Positions 44,741 through 55,327 are shown, numbered from the stretch's first letter. The stretch is DNA of 64,000 nucleotides from Candidatus Saccharimonadota bacterium (GCA_900555265.1 UNSL01000001.1:191214-255213); one strand, 5' to 3'. The notes: generated by a model from the sequence alone, not told the origin. Numbers and translations are program-made.

Positions 44741-46135
44741 CTACACACTTTTCGATTCAAGTATTACACGTCTGTGGTCTGCTGAAGTATTCACCTTCCC
44801 GGCAAGAAGCAACGACAGTAAAAAGTCATCACCTTTTATAGATTCTAGGTATCTCCAAACTTCTACTGAACCATTATAATAGCTCAGATCCTTAAATAAA
44901 GGCATGTCATTTGTCCCACGGAAGCTTCGTAAAGTCTGAGCAAAAGCAGTCTTTTTCACCTTTTCTATCTGTCCATCGTTAATTTCACCTCCGTCTTTAA
45001 CAGAGTCGAGCAGCGACAACCTCCACTTCACTTCAAATGCATCACGAAAATCTTTATTATCAAAGTGAGTGAGTCCAGCTGTAATATAGTGATCAACACC
45101 GCGCTCAGCAAACTTTCCGCTCAAAGCCTGCTCCATCACCACACCCAGCCCTTCCTCGGCGTCATAATAGTCGCTCAATCCAGATTTCAGAGGAAGCATA
45201 TCAGTCTCTCCACCTGTAATAGATCTCAGCATATGAACACCAATCTCGTGAACTACTAAATTCTCGACCTTTTTGCGAGACCTCATCATACCATTATCGG
45301 GAATAACTATTCTTTTCTCAGAGGATTTTACATTAACAGAAGTAGCCTTCTCTACAGAAATCGTCCAACCCTCCGCTGCTCCAGCATAACCCTCTGGATC
45401 ATTAAGTCCATTGAACTCTTCTTCGATAATATCAGTAAATATTTTCTGCAACTCATACGGATCAAATTCTTCTTGCTCATTAGGAATATGACTCAGCATG
45501 CCTCCATATAAAGACTCTGCTACACTATGCATCCATTCCACCGTTTCGTCTGATGGACGGAACCTCTCTGGAATATCCATTCCAGGCTTGAAATTAACCA
45601 TACCGAATAACTCTTTACGCAGTTCATCCGCTTTTCCTGTCAATTTTTTGCTATGAATAGCGTTTAATTTTCCACCCAACAGAGAACGATAGGTATCTTC
45701 GTCTGGCTCACCGTAAGATTCAATATTCAGACGCCTATACTTCTCAGCGGCAGCTTTCTTTTCCCCTTCTGATTTTGCATTGTTATACTGTTGCGCATAA
45801 TTAAGTAGCGTCGTCTTCTTTGAGTAATCTGCGATGAACTCTTCGTAAATACCTCTGTGTGATGGCGGCAGGCTAGGATGATTTAATATCTTATTACCAA
45901 TCTCCTGTATCTTTTCTGCGGCTTCGTCAAAATCAGCAGAATTCAGTTTATCATAAACAAATTGAGGATTTCTAATCTCCCCAGAAAGAAACCTCTCCTC
46001 CTCTTCTTTGCGATTTGATGGATTAAACATCGTAACAATTTTTGGCGACAAATCTGTTAGCTGACTATAAAGGTCCTCTACAGAAGACTGATTCTCAATT
46101 GTTTCTATTACATTAAGGGTCGCCTCTTTGTTCAT
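44741..46135 (-). CDS. DUF1704/MATCAP-like metallopeptidase
   Basis: 464 aa. Around residue 296 is VVHEIGVHMLRS (HExxxH), and about 35 residues later EEGLGVVME, matching the QEGLA glutamate motif of the DUF1704 family. Human members of this family (MATCAP/KIAA0895L) remove C-terminal tyrosine from tubulin. Residues 1-200 are helical and charged. TATAAT is 7 nt before the ATG. No signal peptide is seen, so it should be cytosolic or exported by an unknown route. The gene is downstream of the giant membrane protein with a 22 nt gap. Confidence 0.75.
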   Translation of the reverse strand: MNKEATLNVIETIENQSSVEDLYSQLTDLSPKIVTMFNPSNRKEEEERFLSGEIRNPQFVYDKLNSADFDEAAEKIQEIGNKILNHPSLPPSHRGIYEEFIADYSKKTTLLNYAQQYNNAKSEGEKKAAAEKYRRLNIESYGEPDEDTYRSLLGGKLNAIHSKKLTGKADELRKELFGMVNFKPGMDIPERFRPSDETVEWMHSVAESLYGGMLSHIPNEQEEFDPYELQKIFTDIIEEEFNGLNDPEGYAGAAEGWTISVEKATSVNVKSSEKRIVIPDNGMMRSRKKVENLVVHEIGVHMLRSITGGETDMLPLKSGLSDYYDAEEGLGVVMEQALSGKFAERGVDHYITAGLTHFDNKDFRDAFEVKWRLSLLDSVKDGGEINDGQIEKVKKTAFAQTLRSFRGTNDMPLFKDLSYYNGSVEVWRYLESIKGDDFLLSLLLAGKVNTSADHRRVILESKSV

Positions 46136-46157
46136 GTGGCATATTATAGCATAAAAA

Positions 46158-49100
46158 CTATTTTTTTACAATATCTTGCCTTTTGCTTCTTTGAGCTCTC
46201 GCTACCACAACCACCACCGCTACAATGATAGATATACCAGCCAAAATAGCTAATACATAAGTGTATCCCGACAATAGATATATCAAAGCTAATGTCACAC
46301 ATACAGCACCCCAGGTCGTAATCAGTCGTTTGTTAAGTACCAGCCCCACAACAACCATCAATGAATGCTCTATTAGGAATAATATCTCCATAACGCTATC
46401 TCCCGCGAACGCCAGGATGAGAGTCGGCAGACTAAACACAGAGAGAGCCAGTACTAGATGCACTGTCGTAGACTTATGAATATACCCCAACCAACGCCAC
46501 GACATCACCGCTCCCGAAAGAATTGCCACTGACCACAAATATGGTATTGTGATAGCGTGAACGGGTAGGGCTAGGTTTTTAATAGTAAATAAAACGCCGC
46601 ACAAAATCAGGACCACACCTGAATCAAAATATAAAATATTCTTTTTAGGAATACCTTCGAACATCAAGGCGATACCGTTAATTATCCACACCAGCGCTGC
46701 CAGAATCACTGACGCCACAGTAGCGCTAACTGGCGTAGCAATAGACAATAAGACTACCGACCAGCCGATGGCGCTATAGAACGAAGAGTAATACCAACGA
46801 CTCGACATCTTTCTGGTTCGCGCAGCAATAGCCAAGCCGTAAAACACCGCAAAAACAATCAGGGCAACGACTGACATGAATTCGAGTGGAATAGTAAACC
46901 ATTGAGCTATAAGGCAAAGTAACAACACTAGACTCGGGTGCGCAGCTATTGTCATTATTCGCCAATCTCGTTTAGCAAGTACCGCCATATAAAGAGCCGC
47001 TACAGCTGCTAGCCATCCCAATACCTTGAACGACAAATCATATGTTGCCAGTAGATTAATTGCCGGAAGCACTATCGCTGGAACTACAGCAGCACATAGC
47101 GTCATATCACTAATAATTGACGATTGCCTATTCATTCGCAACAGCCAGTACAAAGACCCAAAACCAACTAGACTCACCCATGCAGCAATTGCAAGATTGT
47201 CATTAAACGGTATATTCAACCAATGCAGGGATAATGAAACAAAGATGATTGTCGTAAGATATGCCCCACCCAAATAAACCTCTCTACGACATCGGTAAAA
47301 TGCATAATATAGCGACACCACTAGCGGCAACCAAACTATCGGATGAATTGACGACAACACAATAAGCACAGCCACACCAATGACAGAATGCAACAATAAC
47401 TCATGATTTTTGATAACCGTATTACTATTACGACGATAAAGCCACTCTACTATTAATAGCGACGACACATTTATCCACGCCATTAGAATAGATATGTTTT
47501 CACTAGACATCGCAAAACCTAAAGCTAGCAAAAATACTGACAACATTAAAGAAGTATGTACTCCAACTACAAACTCATAAACTTTTTCGCGCCATACAGC
47601 CACACTCATAATGCCAGCGCCGATAGCTATCGCGCCCGATAGGCACATCAAGGCTTCCTCTGTCGCATAAGTGGCTATCATCGCTGAAGTAAACATTGCC
47701 ATTAATAGCCAAGTTGACGCAGCGCCATATACTAAAGCAGCCTGACTTTTACTAATATTCGGACGCTTCAAAATTAGCAATCGGCAAATAACTGGTAGCG
47801 GCGTCATGAATAGAAAAATTAGATACTGTACGCGTGGTGCTATAGCTATATCAATATTGAATAGTGTTATACCAATCGGCACCAATAGAATCCCAGATAT
47901 CACAACCATAACACCGAAGCGGACACGGCGTAACAAAAAAAGAATTGCAAGACTAATCGCTGAAATAACACCGATCAAAATAAGAGCAACCGTCATTCGT
48001 AGCGAATCCCCAGAGCCAATCACGCCAAACAAAGCGCTTAACGACACAACAAAACTAGCCCACAATACTATTTCATGATGTCTATCGTACTGTTTCTGAA
48101 CGTACATCGATACAGCGGACCAGATTATATTTCCAAGTGCCACTAGTCCTAAAATCACACTTACGACCAACTGATTATCGTCAGATAAATACATTGCGAA
48201 ACTAGTAGCCATCACCATTAACAATAAGCGAGCTGTTGTCAATTCATAAGTACGCATCTTTTTAGACTTCTCAACAAGAGCAACCGTAAAGTAATATGCA
48301 ACGCTAGCGAATAACAGTACACTAATATCTAATGTACCCATATATGCCGACGAACTAAGCGCGATAAACATCGTCATCGGCACGATAAACGGATTTACAA
48401 TGTTTAATGGTTCGACGAACTGACGAGGAAAGCGACTAGAAAAATATGCAGCCACAGTCATCAAACATCCAAATAGCAGCATTACAACGTAATACCAGAC
48501 CAGCTGCGCATGCACAACAGCCGGCAAACTAGTCGTCATCGTAAACATCGATAGTAGCGATACATAAGCAAGAGGTCTACTATTCAATCTCACCGTAGCA
48601 TCAACACACAAAACAGCACCAATTACAGAGGTAATAAGCCAGCACCATGCGGGGTCAATACCTAAAAGCAGATTCATAATCCAACCGCCAATTGGCACAG
48701 CAGCCAAGGCCGTACCAATAAGTGCCGTCGAGGCAGACTTCAATATTGGCAAGCGAGCATACAATATCTGACCAATAATATAATAAATAAAAATAAACAG
48801 CCACACCAATCCAAACCTAAGTTGGATAGATAGATTAATTGCCTGGGCTAGAAGCAATATTCCCGCAGTCAGAAGTAGCGATGCCGTATATAGCGCTATA
48901 TTAATTGTAGTCTTACGGCCCCTCTCCTTTTCCTTGTCATCAATATGTGATGTCCGTTCAATATTATTCTCAACAGGCGCAGCAACCGTATTTACTCTCT
49001 CTTCAGCCGTGGAAACACTAGTAGGAATTATATTATCGAGATTCTCATTTTTACTGATATTTAACGGCATATTCGCAAGCCGCGAAGCAGCATTTTGATT

Positions 49101-49292
49101 CTCAGTAATAAGCCTCACTTGACCGTTGTCATTCTCAATTTTGGCGCATCCATTTTGTGCATCACGCACGCCATCCCAATATCCCTGCCGATAATCTTCG
49201 GAATAATTAGATGGCTGACTATTACCTCTCTGTAATAATTTTATTAGCTTAATTACTACAATAATAACTATTATCAGAAAAATTAATCCCAT
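46158..49292 (-). CDS. Very large polytopic membrane protein
   Basis: 1044 aa. One N-terminal helix (about 2-20), a soluble segment (about 25-125, GYWDGVRDAQNG) and then more than 20 close-packed membrane helices to the end, with a short basic C-terminus. No conserved catalytic motif is evident. The architecture resembles the broad DUF2339-like class of giant membrane proteins, but this is a pattern likeness only. It has the largest reading frame in the window. Confidence 0.7.
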   Translation of the reverse strand: MGLIFLIIVIIVVIKLIKLLQRGNSQPSNYSEDYRQGYWDGVRDAQNGCAKIENDNGQVRLITENQNAASRLANMPLNISKNENLDNIIPTSVSTAEERVNTVAAPVENNIERTSHIDDKEKERGRKTTINIALYTASLLLTAGILLLAQAINLSIQLRFGLVWLFIFIYYIIGQILYARLPILKSASTALIGTALAAVPIGGWIMNLLLGIDPAWCWLITSVIGAVLCVDATVRLNSRPLAYVSLLSMFTMTTSLPAVVHAQLVWYYVVMLLFGCLMTVAAYFSSRFPRQFVEPLNIVNPFIVPMTMFIALSSSAYMGTLDISVLLFASVAYYFTVALVEKSKKMRTYELTTARLLLMVMATSFAMYLSDDNQLVVSVILGLVALGNIIWSAVSMYVQKQYDRHHEIVLWASFVVSLSALFGVIGSGDSLRMTVALILIGVISAISLAILFLLRRVRFGVMVVISGILLVPIGITLFNIDIAIAPRVQYLIFLFMTPLPVICRLLILKRPNISKSQAALVYGAASTWLLMAMFTSAMIATYATEEALMCLSGAIAIGAGIMSVAVWREKVYEFVVGVHTSLMLSVFLLALGFAMSSENISILMAWINVSSLLIVEWLYRRNSNTVIKNHELLLHSVIGVAVLIVLSSIHPIVWLPLVVSLYYAFYRCRREVYLGGAYLTTIIFVSLSLHWLNIPFNDNLAIAAWVSLVGFGSLYWLLRMNRQSSIISDMTLCAAVVPAIVLPAINLLATYDLSFKVLGWLAAVAALYMAVLAKRDWRIMTIAAHPSLVLLLCLIAQWFTIPLEFMSVVALIVFAVFYGLAIAARTRKMSSRWYYSSFYSAIGWSVVLLSIATPVSATVASVILAALVWIINGIALMFEGIPKKNILYFDSGVVLILCGVLFTIKNLALPVHAITIPYLWSVAILSGAVMSWRWLGYIHKSTTVHLVLALSVFSLPTLILAFAGDSVMEILFLIEHSLMVVVGLVLNKRLITTWGAVCVTLALIYLLSGYTYVLAILAGISIIVAVVVVVARAQRSKRQDIVKK

Positions 49293-49352
49293 GCCTTCAA
49301 TCCCTCTTATGTTAGCTTCAGTATAACACAGGATTTTTTCTCGACAAATATA

Positions 49353-50462
49353 CTAGGAAAACAGTCCTCGTTTTTTCGCACCCTTAAATTGCTCCAAAAG
49401 CTCCTTCTGCTTTTTAGTCAATTTGGTTGGCGTATCAACAATAACACCCACAATATGCGGACCACGAGATTCACTATGTAAGTGCGGCACGCCATGACCC
49501 GACAACTTAAAGTCAGTGCCGCTCTGAGTGCCCGCCGGGATTTTCATCGTTATCACACCGTCCACAGTTTCCACATCAATTTCCGTTCCCAGTGCCGCAT
49601 CAACCATAGAAATATGTTCTTCGCTAAGAATAATATTGCCTTCACGAGTGAATTTTTTATGTGCCTTAACGCGAATGTGAACATACAGATCACCTCTACT
49701 GCCACCAGCAACTGCTTCGCCACGATCGCGCAGACGAATTGTCGCACCATCATCAATTCCCGCCGGAATTTTAATAGTGATATCCTGATTCTGCCGGGTC
49801 GTGCCTTTTCCTCGACAAACTGAACATTCTTTTTCAGGAACTTTTCCCTTACCGTGACAAGTTTCACAAACGACCGCCTGCTGAATTTGTCCAAACAGCG
49901 AATTCATCGTTCGAGTTTGCTGACCCGCGCCCTTACAGGTTGGGCACGTTTTCATTCCAAATCCAGGCTCGGCGCCATCGCCATGGCAATGCTCACATTC
50001 AACATCCAGCATTAAACTAATTTTCTTTTCTACACCAAATACTGCATCCTCAAAGCTTAGTGTTATGCTAGTTTCAACATCACGCCCACGCGAACGACCA
50101 TTTCCAGCACCGCCAGTTGCGCCACCGAAGAATTGACTAAAAATATCACCTAGTCCACCATCACCAAAATCAAAGTGAACGTTTTGACCGCCGAATCCAC
50201 CAAACCCTTCAAACGGATTACCAGAAAAACCGCCACCAGACGCGCCACCAACGCCAGCATGACCAAATTGATCATAGCGCTGTCGCTTCTGCTTGTCTTT
50301 CAAAACTTCATAGGCCTCATTAATTTCCTTAAACTTAGCCTCATCGCCGCCCTGCTTATCAGGGTGATATTTAATTGCTAATTTACGAAAAGCCTTTTTT
50401 ATCTCATCTTCAGAAGCGGTCTTTGGAACGCCCAATATTTCATAATAATCACGCTTGCTCAT
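49353..50462 (-). CDS. dnaJ: Chaperone DnaJ
   Basis: 369 aa type I J-protein. The J-domain (HPDK), a Gly/Phe-rich stretch, four CxxCxGxG zinc repeats ([32 protein letters not shown]) and the C-terminal domain are all present. It has its own promoter overlapping a CIRCE element and an intervening terminator after dnaK, so it is a separate transcript in the HrcA regulon. TATAAT is 9 nt before the ATG with AAGG between. Confidence 0.97.
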   Translation of the reverse strand: MSKRDYYEILGVPKTASEDEIKKAFRKLAIKYHPDKQGGDEAKFKEINEAYEVLKDKQKRQRYDQFGHAGVGGASGGGFSGNPFEGFGGFGGQNVHFDFGDGGLGDIFSQFFGGATGGAGNGRSRGRDVETSITLSFEDAVFGVEKKISLMLDVECEHCHGDGAEPGFGMKTCPTCKGAGQQTRTMNSLFGQIQQAVVCETCHGKGKVPEKECSVCRGKGTTRQNQDITIKIPAGIDDGATIRLRDRGEAVAGGSRGDLYVHIRVKAHKKFTREGNIILSEEHISMVDAALGTEIDVETVDGVITMKIPAGTQSGTDFKLSGHGVPHLHSESRGPHIVGVIVDTPTKLTKKQKELLEQFKGAKKRGLFS

Positions 50463-50471
50463 ACCTTATAT

Positions 50472-50509
50472 ATTATACGCGTTTAGCACTCTCAGTGCAA
50501 GAGTGCTAA
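50472..50509 (-). promoter_or_regulatory. dnaJ promoter with CIRCE
   Basis: CIRCE at 50483-50509 is perfect (TTAGCACTC-N9-GAGTGCTAA). On the minus strand TTGCAC (50495-50500) lies inside its spacer and TATAAT (50472-50477) follows after exactly 17 bp, so HrcA binding would cover the -35. Confidence 0.9.
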
Positions 50510-50510
50510 G

Positions 50511-50545
50511 TCCAAAAAAGGCCGCTCTTTTTATCGAGCAGCCTT
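50511..50545 (-). terminator. Terminator after dnaK
   Basis: AAGGCTGCTC pairs with GAGCGGCCTT (one T-G wobble) and is followed by a T6 run, minus strand. Confidence 0.85.
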
Positions 50546-50564
50546 CTTTGTAAATACGTTAGGT

Positions 50565-52454
50565 TTATTTTTCGTCGACAATTTCGCCTTCGACCGGCTC
50601 GTCTTTATCAGACTTTTTGTCGCCAGCTTCGTCGGCTTTTTTATCGTCGGCTGATTGTTGATACATCTTAGCCCCAATTGGCATAATCGCGTCATTCAAA
50701 GCTTTAATTGCAGCATCCAATTCGTCCTTATCCTCAGAATCTTTGTGCTTTTCAGCCTCTTCGACAGCCTTTTCAATCGCTTGCTTGTCGTCGTCAGAAA
50801 TCTTATCCTTGAATTCGTCCGGCATTTTCTTTGCCTGATAAATAGCGTTTTCAAGCTGATTCTTCGTATCGACAGTTTCGCGCTTTTTCTTGTCTTCGTC
50901 CGCGTGAAGTTCGGCTTCTTTTTGTGCCTTCTCAATATCTTCCTTACTCATATTGCCAGAGTTTTGGATAGTGATTGATTGCTCCTTGCCGGTTCCCTTG
51001 TCTTTAGCCGTAACGTTAAGAATACCGTTGGCGTCAATGTTAAAGGTCACTTCAATTTGAGGCACACCGCGTGGTGCTGGCGCAATACCATCAAGCACAA
51101 AACGACCCAAACTCTTATTGTCATTAGCAAACTCGCGCTCACCCTGAAGAACGTGAATTTCCACCTGAGGCTGGTTATCCGCAGCTGTCGAGAAGACCTC
51201 GCTCTTGCTTGTTGGAATCGTTGTATTTCGGTCAATCAACTTTGTCGATACACCGCCCATCGTCTCAATTCCAAGAGAAAGCGGAGTCACATCCAGAAGC
51301 AACACATCCTTAACATCACCAGCCAAGACACCACCTTGAATTGCGGCACCAACAGCCACAACCTCATCTGGGTTCACACCTTGCATTGGATCTTTTCCAA
51401 AGAAATTCTTTACGCGCTCGACCACGGCTGGCATACGAGTCATTCCACCAACCATAACTACATTGTTAATGTCGGACTTAGAAAGTTTAGCGTCCTTCAA
51501 AGCCTTTTCTACTGGACCATCCAAGCGATCCAATAGACCCTTAACCAAATCTTCCAACTTAGCGCGACTCAAGCTCATCTCAAAGTGCTTTGGACCATCA
51601 GCATCAGCAGTAATAAATGGAATATTGACTTCATATTCCGTAACCGTTGACAATTCTTTCTTCGCCTTTTCAGCCTCGTCCTTTAGGCGTTGCATTGCTG
51701 CATTATCTTTACGAAGATCAATTCCTTCCTTCGATTTGAAGTCGTCCAAGAAGTAATTAACAATAGCGTTATCGAAATCTTCACCACCAAGGTGCGTATC
51801 ACCATTGGTTGCCTTAACTTCAAACACGCCGTCACCTAGTTCCAGTACAGACACGTCAAACGTACCACCACCAAGGTCGAACACCACGATAGTTTCGTCG
51901 TTTTTGCCCTTTTCCAGACCGTACGCCAAAGCCGCAGCTGTTGGCTCATTGATAATACGCTTAACTTCCAATCCAGCAATTTTACCAGCGTCCTTAGTTG
52001 CTTGGCGCTGTGAATCGTCAAAGTAAGCTGGCACCGTAATCACTGCTTCCGTCACTTTTTCACCCAAGAAAGCCTCGGCGTCAGCCTTAATTTTACTAAG
52101 AATCATTGCTGAAACTTCTTCTGGCGTGTATTCCTTATCGCCCATTTCAACCGCCACGCCAGTACCTTTTTTAACAATCTTGTACGGCATGATATCCAAG
52201 TCTTTTTGCACTTCCTTATCATCAAACTTACGACCGATCAAACGCTTAACACCGTAAATCGTGTTTTTTGGATTTGTTACGCGCTGACGCTGAGCAACTT
52301 GACCGACGAGTCGTTCGCCCTTTTTATTGACCGCAACTACAGATGGCGTAGTACGATTACCTTCGGCGTTAGAAATTACCTCTGGTTTTCCAGCTAACAT
52401 ATACGCAAATGCGCTGTTGGTCGTACCAAGGTCAATACCAATAATTTTACCCAT
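50565..52454 (-). CDS. dnaK: Chaperone DnaK (Hsp70)
   Basis: 629 aa. [46 protein letters not shown] and the substrate-binding domain with the acidic tail ([12 protein letters not shown]). AAAGGGG precedes the ATG. Two CIRCE copies upstream put it under HrcA control. Works with DnaJ and GrpE in the window. Confidence 0.98.
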   Translation of the reverse strand: MGKIIGIDLGTTNSAFAYMLAGKPEVISNAEGNRTTPSVVAVNKKGERLVGQVAQRQRVTNPKNTIYGVKRLIGRKFDDKEVQKDLDIMPYKIVKKGTGVAVEMGDKEYTPEEVSAMILSKIKADAEAFLGEKVTEAVITVPAYFDDSQRQATKDAGKIAGLEVKRIINEPTAAALAYGLEKGKNDETIVVFDLGGGTFDVSVLELGDGVFEVKATNGDTHLGGEDFDNAIVNYFLDDFKSKEGIDLRKDNAAMQRLKDEAEKAKKELSTVTEYEVNIPFITADADGPKHFEMSLSRAKLEDLVKGLLDRLDGPVEKALKDAKLSKSDINNVVMVGGMTRMPAVVERVKNFFGKDPMQGVNPDEVVAVGAAIQGGVLAGDVKDVLLLDVTPLSLGIETMGGVSTKLIDRNTTIPTSKSEVFSTAADNQPQVEIHVLQGEREFANDNKSLGRFVLDGIAPAPRGVPQIEVTFNIDANGILNVTAKDKGTGKEQSITIQNSGNMSKEDIEKAQKEAELHADEDKKKRETVDTKNQLENAIYQAKKMPDEFKDKISDDDKQAIEKAVEEAEKHKDSEDKDELDAAIKALNDAIMPIGAKMYQQSADDKKADEAGDKKSDKDEPVEGEIVDEK

Positions 52455-52505
52455 ATGATTCCCCTTTCTGTTATGATCACATCTGGTCTATATCTTATAT
52501 TCATT

Positions 52506-52577
52506 CTAGCACTCTTTCGTGGCGAGTGCCAACTATCTCAGTATAAATAATTAGCACTCTCATGTCAAGAGTGCTAA
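52506..52577 (-). promoter_or_regulatory. dnaK promoter with two CIRCE elements
   Basis: CIRCE B (52551-52577, TTAGCACTC-N9-GAGTGCTAA) overlaps the -35 TTGACA (52563-52568); TATACT (52540-52545) follows after 17 bp. CIRCE A (52506-52532, CTAGCACTC-N9-GAGTGCCAA) lies just downstream of the start point. Two sites predict tight heat-shock control. Confidence 0.92.
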
Positions 52578-52594
52578 TAGCTGTTTTATACAAT

Positions 52595-53803
52595 TTAATT
52601 GCCCGAACGACGATACGGCCAATAAGTCCCTGGTCTTGTCCAAAAATCTATTTCAGGCCTTCCCCAATCAACTTCCGCCCATTCGGTTTTTCGCCACGGA
52701 AAGTCTGATACATCAAATGTTCTAGAGCCATATTCTCCTTTTGGATCAAGTACCGAGAACAGCTCGCCAGTCTCCCACGGATCAGTACCAAAAACTGCCT
52801 TTTCTTGATAGCCACATTCTGCATTAAATGCATGACACCAAGCGTTTGTATCTGTAGCAACAAGACCATATTTCTTAGCTGCCTTAATTAATAGGCGCGT
52901 CATCGGATTGTATGGTTGAGATGTATTAGGGTCATAATCAGGATCAACATCGGCAGATAATCTTGCCCATTGTCCGTGTCTTGGCGAAAAAGGAGCTTGA
53001 CTCTCAGGAGCCTTGCCGTCCGATAATTGCGCTGGCCACGAAGGTTCTAATCCACGTGCAAAATTCGCCGTAGTAAATGCCAAAGCATGATCAATATAAC
53101 CCCGACGTATTTCCGATATGCCAATAAAACCAAGCGAGTTGTGCATACAAACTACAGCAGAACCACCGCCCTGGCACTGTGTGGCGTAATTTGTCTTAGC
53201 CAAATCAACTAAACCAGGTTTTGCCAGAGAAAATCCTCCAGTAGCAGCAGTCCAGTGCTTTGGTGTACCATCCTTTGCGGGTTCCACAAAAAAATACTCA
53301 CGCATAATACCTGTAGCTATGTCATAAATCGCCATACCAAGGTCACCGTTCTGAGCAGGTTTTGCAAAATGTGGCCAAGGAATTTTACCTAATAAATAAT
53401 GCGATATTTCATCTGCAGTAATTCCGTAACCGCGACATTTATCCATATATTGATACTCACAACGAGGATGAGACGAATCAACCAAATAAGTTGCAATTGG
53501 TCTAGTACCTTGCGCGCTAGTATTTATACCGGTCTTTGCGCCAAACGCACCAGCTCCCCATGGAGTTGGAGAATTGTCATCCATCCATTTTGCCATCGCG
53601 TCTGAATTAGGGGCTAATGGCATATTACTGACGTCTCGCTGCCAGATTGTTCCTTTGCCTATATAATTTGGCGCATACATTGACTCTAAAACAGCTCCAG
53701 GAAATTTATCAGCGTCTACGGTTACCCATTCGCCATTTCGGAATATACATGGTTCAGTCGCTAACCAACGACCAGGAGTCGATTGCCAAACTCGCATTGT
53801 CAT
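52595..53803 (-). CDS. Third gene of a phage-tail-like trio, function unknown
   Basis: 402 aa. No family is certain. The chain is rich in Trp/Pro and lacks a signal peptide. A middle stretch (AIYDIATGIMREYFF...HWTAATGGFSL...LGFIGISEIRRGYIDHALAF) looks like a beta-rich receptor or carbohydrate-binding domain of secreted and phage proteins. There are several Cys (SHPRCEYQYMDKC, CHAFNAECG) that could form disulfides. The ATG at 53803 is 1 nt past the stop of the previous gene and follows GGGGGTT. It abuts the CIRCE sites of dnaK. Confidence 0.6.
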   Translation of the reverse strand: MTMRVWQSTPGRWLATEPCIFRNGEWVTVDADKFPGAVLESMYAPNYIGKGTIWQRDVSNMPLAPNSDAMAKWMDDNSPTPWGAGAFGAKTGINTSAQGTRPIATYLVDSSHPRCEYQYMDKCRGYGITADEISHYLLGKIPWPHFAKPAQNGDLGMAIYDIATGIMREYFFVEPAKDGTPKHWTAATGGFSLAKPGLVDLAKTNYATQCQGGGSAVVCMHNSLGFIGISEIRRGYIDHALAFTTANFARGLEPSWPAQLSDGKAPESQAPFSPRHGQWARLSADVDPDYDPNTSQPYNPMTRLLIKAAKKYGLVATDTNAWCHAFNAECGYQEKAVFGTDPWETGELFSVLDPKGEYGSRTFDVSDFPWRKTEWAEVDWGRPEIDFWTRPGTYWPYRRSGN

Positions 53804-53804
53804 C

Positions 53805-54569
53805 TTATATAACCCCCAACACCTTAATGCCACCTATGCGTAGAACACCACCAGGTGATGACCACATAAGAAACTTGATCCTATCGCCCCAAGAAGTCGT
53901 ATCGTGAGTACCATCATATGACATAGAGGTCCCCGTAGGTGACGTTACGCTAATTATGCGACCCTTACGACGAATCTTCCAAACGCCAATAGCAGATGCA
54001 TCTCTCCTAAAAATTCCGCCTGGTATAGGACGAACATGTATTTGAGTTCCATCTATAAAAAATTGAATTTCCGGACCACCGCCACCCCTAATGTTATCTG
54101 TCATATTCAACGCAAATCCTGATCCACGAGAAGTTGGCCACTCTTTAACGTCGATATCTATTTCAACGTCGTCTGTTAGTGGCTCAATAATTTGAAGCAA
54201 ATGAGAGTTGGGACTGCTGTGAATCTCATTATTGCCCGCTAAAGCTGAAACAGCCGTATAGCCTTCTGGCGCACACCAACGTATTCGACGAGCACCAACG
54301 ATAGGAAACTCACGACCGTAACGTACACGATGCACGGTAGGCGCACTTGCCGGAACTAAAGACTCACCAGCTGTACCACGAAAATCATCAGCCGAAAGCA
54401 ACTGAAGATTTGTTGGCTTACCGTACACTCTCGTCCAGGTTGCATCGCCAATCGATAAATATCCCGGTAGCGCTTCAGCTGTAATTGTTACCGTGCGCTC
54501 ACCACTGCCAGGCACTGAAACCTGGCCACTTATAATATCTTGCCCCATTTTATAACGGAGGCCGACCAT
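53805..54569 (-). CDS. Second gene of a phage-tail-like trio, beta-rich
   Basis: 254 aa, beta-rich (many VTIT, RIIS, KVLG strands), no signal peptide. It resembles a ligand-binding or tail-fibre-type domain with an LamG-like or GDSL-inhibitor-like jelly roll, but no signature is decisive. A start at 54548 is also possible since no SD supports 54569. It is coupled to the downstream 402 aa gene. Confidence 0.55.
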   Translation of the reverse strand: MVGLRYKMGQDIISGQVSVPGSGERTVTITAEALPGYLSIGDATWTRVYGKPTNLQLLSADDFRGTAGESLVPASAPTVHRVRYGREFPIVGARRIRWCAPEGYTAVSALAGNNEIHSSPNSHLLQIIEPLTDDVEIDIDVKEWPTSRGSGFALNMTDNIRGGGGPEIQFFIDGTQIHVRPIPGGIFRRDASAIGVWKIRRKGRIISVTSPTGTSMSYDGTHDTTSWGDRIKFLMWSSPGGVLRIGGIKVLGVI

Positions 54570-54595
54570 ACTAGGGACAGTAACTGTATTGTCGG

Positions 54596-54979
54596 CTATG
54601 GAAAAGACGGTGGACTGGCACTAACCGGTATAGGCTGAGACATACCTGAATCTCGAGCCCAAATAACCGGCACACCATATTTGGTCGTTTCTGTTGGAGG
54701 AGTAGATCCGTATTCTATCCAATATCCCTGAGCTTGAGCCTGCATCTGAGGAGTCCATTGCGTAGTTCCACCACTGCCTCCTCCAGTAGGAATTGCATTA
54801 ATTTTTGCAACAAGCGGTGACGCCAACTTGTCTTCAGTAATTGCTGCGTTTTGAATAGCATCTTTTCCAACAGTGGACGGCTTCAAGTCTCCAGATTCTG
54901 TATGAATTTGTCGCAAATATTCATTTAATATTATGCCCCAATTTCCATCGTCGCCACCAGGCTGCGGTAACCTTGCCAT
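54596..54979 (-). CDS. Phage-tail-like N-terminal module, first gene of the trio
   Basis: 127 aa. It starts MARLPQPGGDDGNWGIILNE, which resembles the attachment start (LPxPGGDxGxWGxxLNxxL) of many tail-fibre and tail-tip proteins, then a linker TVGKDAIQNAAITEDKL and a Gly/Ser/Pro stretch. SD GGGAGG precedes the ATG. It starts 83 bp from the Tat-signal gene. The trio may be a domesticated tail-fibre set or a surface-displayed fibre. Confidence 0.6.
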   Translation of the reverse strand: MARLPQPGGDDGNWGIILNEYLRQIHTESGDLKPSTVGKDAIQNAAITEDKLASPLVAKINAIPTGGGSGGTTQWTPQMQAQAQGYWIEYGSTPPTETTKYGVPVIWARDSGMSQPIPVSASPPSFP

Positions 54980-55062
54980 CTTATCCTCCCTGTATGCAAA
55001 CTAACCTTTAGCTTTTATCCTATAATATATAATTACCGTAAAAATTGCAAAATATTATCAAA

Positions 55063-55275
55063 TTACATGCCACCATAACGACTTGCGCCATACGCAGAAG
55101 TTTTAGCAATAGCAACCTGACGAGGCTGTTTTTGCTGATACATAAAATCGACTATCGATCGCACAATCGTTCCGCCGCCCATAACAAACAATCCTGCAAT
55201 TCCAACGTTTTTAAGAAATTCCCGACGATCCATCGGTTTCTCTAATAATTCGTTAACTTGAATTGGTGTGTTCAT
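55063..55275 (-). CDS. 70 aa protein with a twin-arginine signal
   Basis: The N-terminus MDRREFLKNVGIAGLFVMGGG (from residue 15; the gene starts 14 residues earlier) is a textbook Tat signal: RREFLK plus a moderately hydrophobic core. After it only about 30 residues remain (KQPRQVAIAKTSAYGASRYGG), with no cofactor motif. It lies beside tatC and tatA. It may be the dedicated client of this small Tat system, or an anchored helper. SD GAGG precedes the ATG. Confidence 0.75.
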   Translation of the reverse strand: MNTPIQVNELLEKPMDRREFLKNVGIAGLFVMGGGTIVRSIVDFMYQQKQPRQVAIAKTSAYGASRYGGM

Positions 55276-55305
55276 AGTTTCCTCTTTTTTTGTTTTTTCT
55301 ATTGT

Positions 55306-55327
55306 TGTGGTAAATTATATCACCACA
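55306..55327. promoter_or_regulatory. Inverted repeat over the -10 of the Tat-signal gene
   Basis: TGTGGT-N10-ACCACA flanks the minus-strand TATAAT (55314-55319), a possible operator for the 70 aa Tat-signal gene. Confidence 0.4.

Noticed and set aside
50979..51536. Long open frame antisense to dnaK
   Set aside because: It lies wholly inside dnaK, has no SD and encodes low-complexity His/Arg/Asn-rich protein, so it is a shadow of the real gene.
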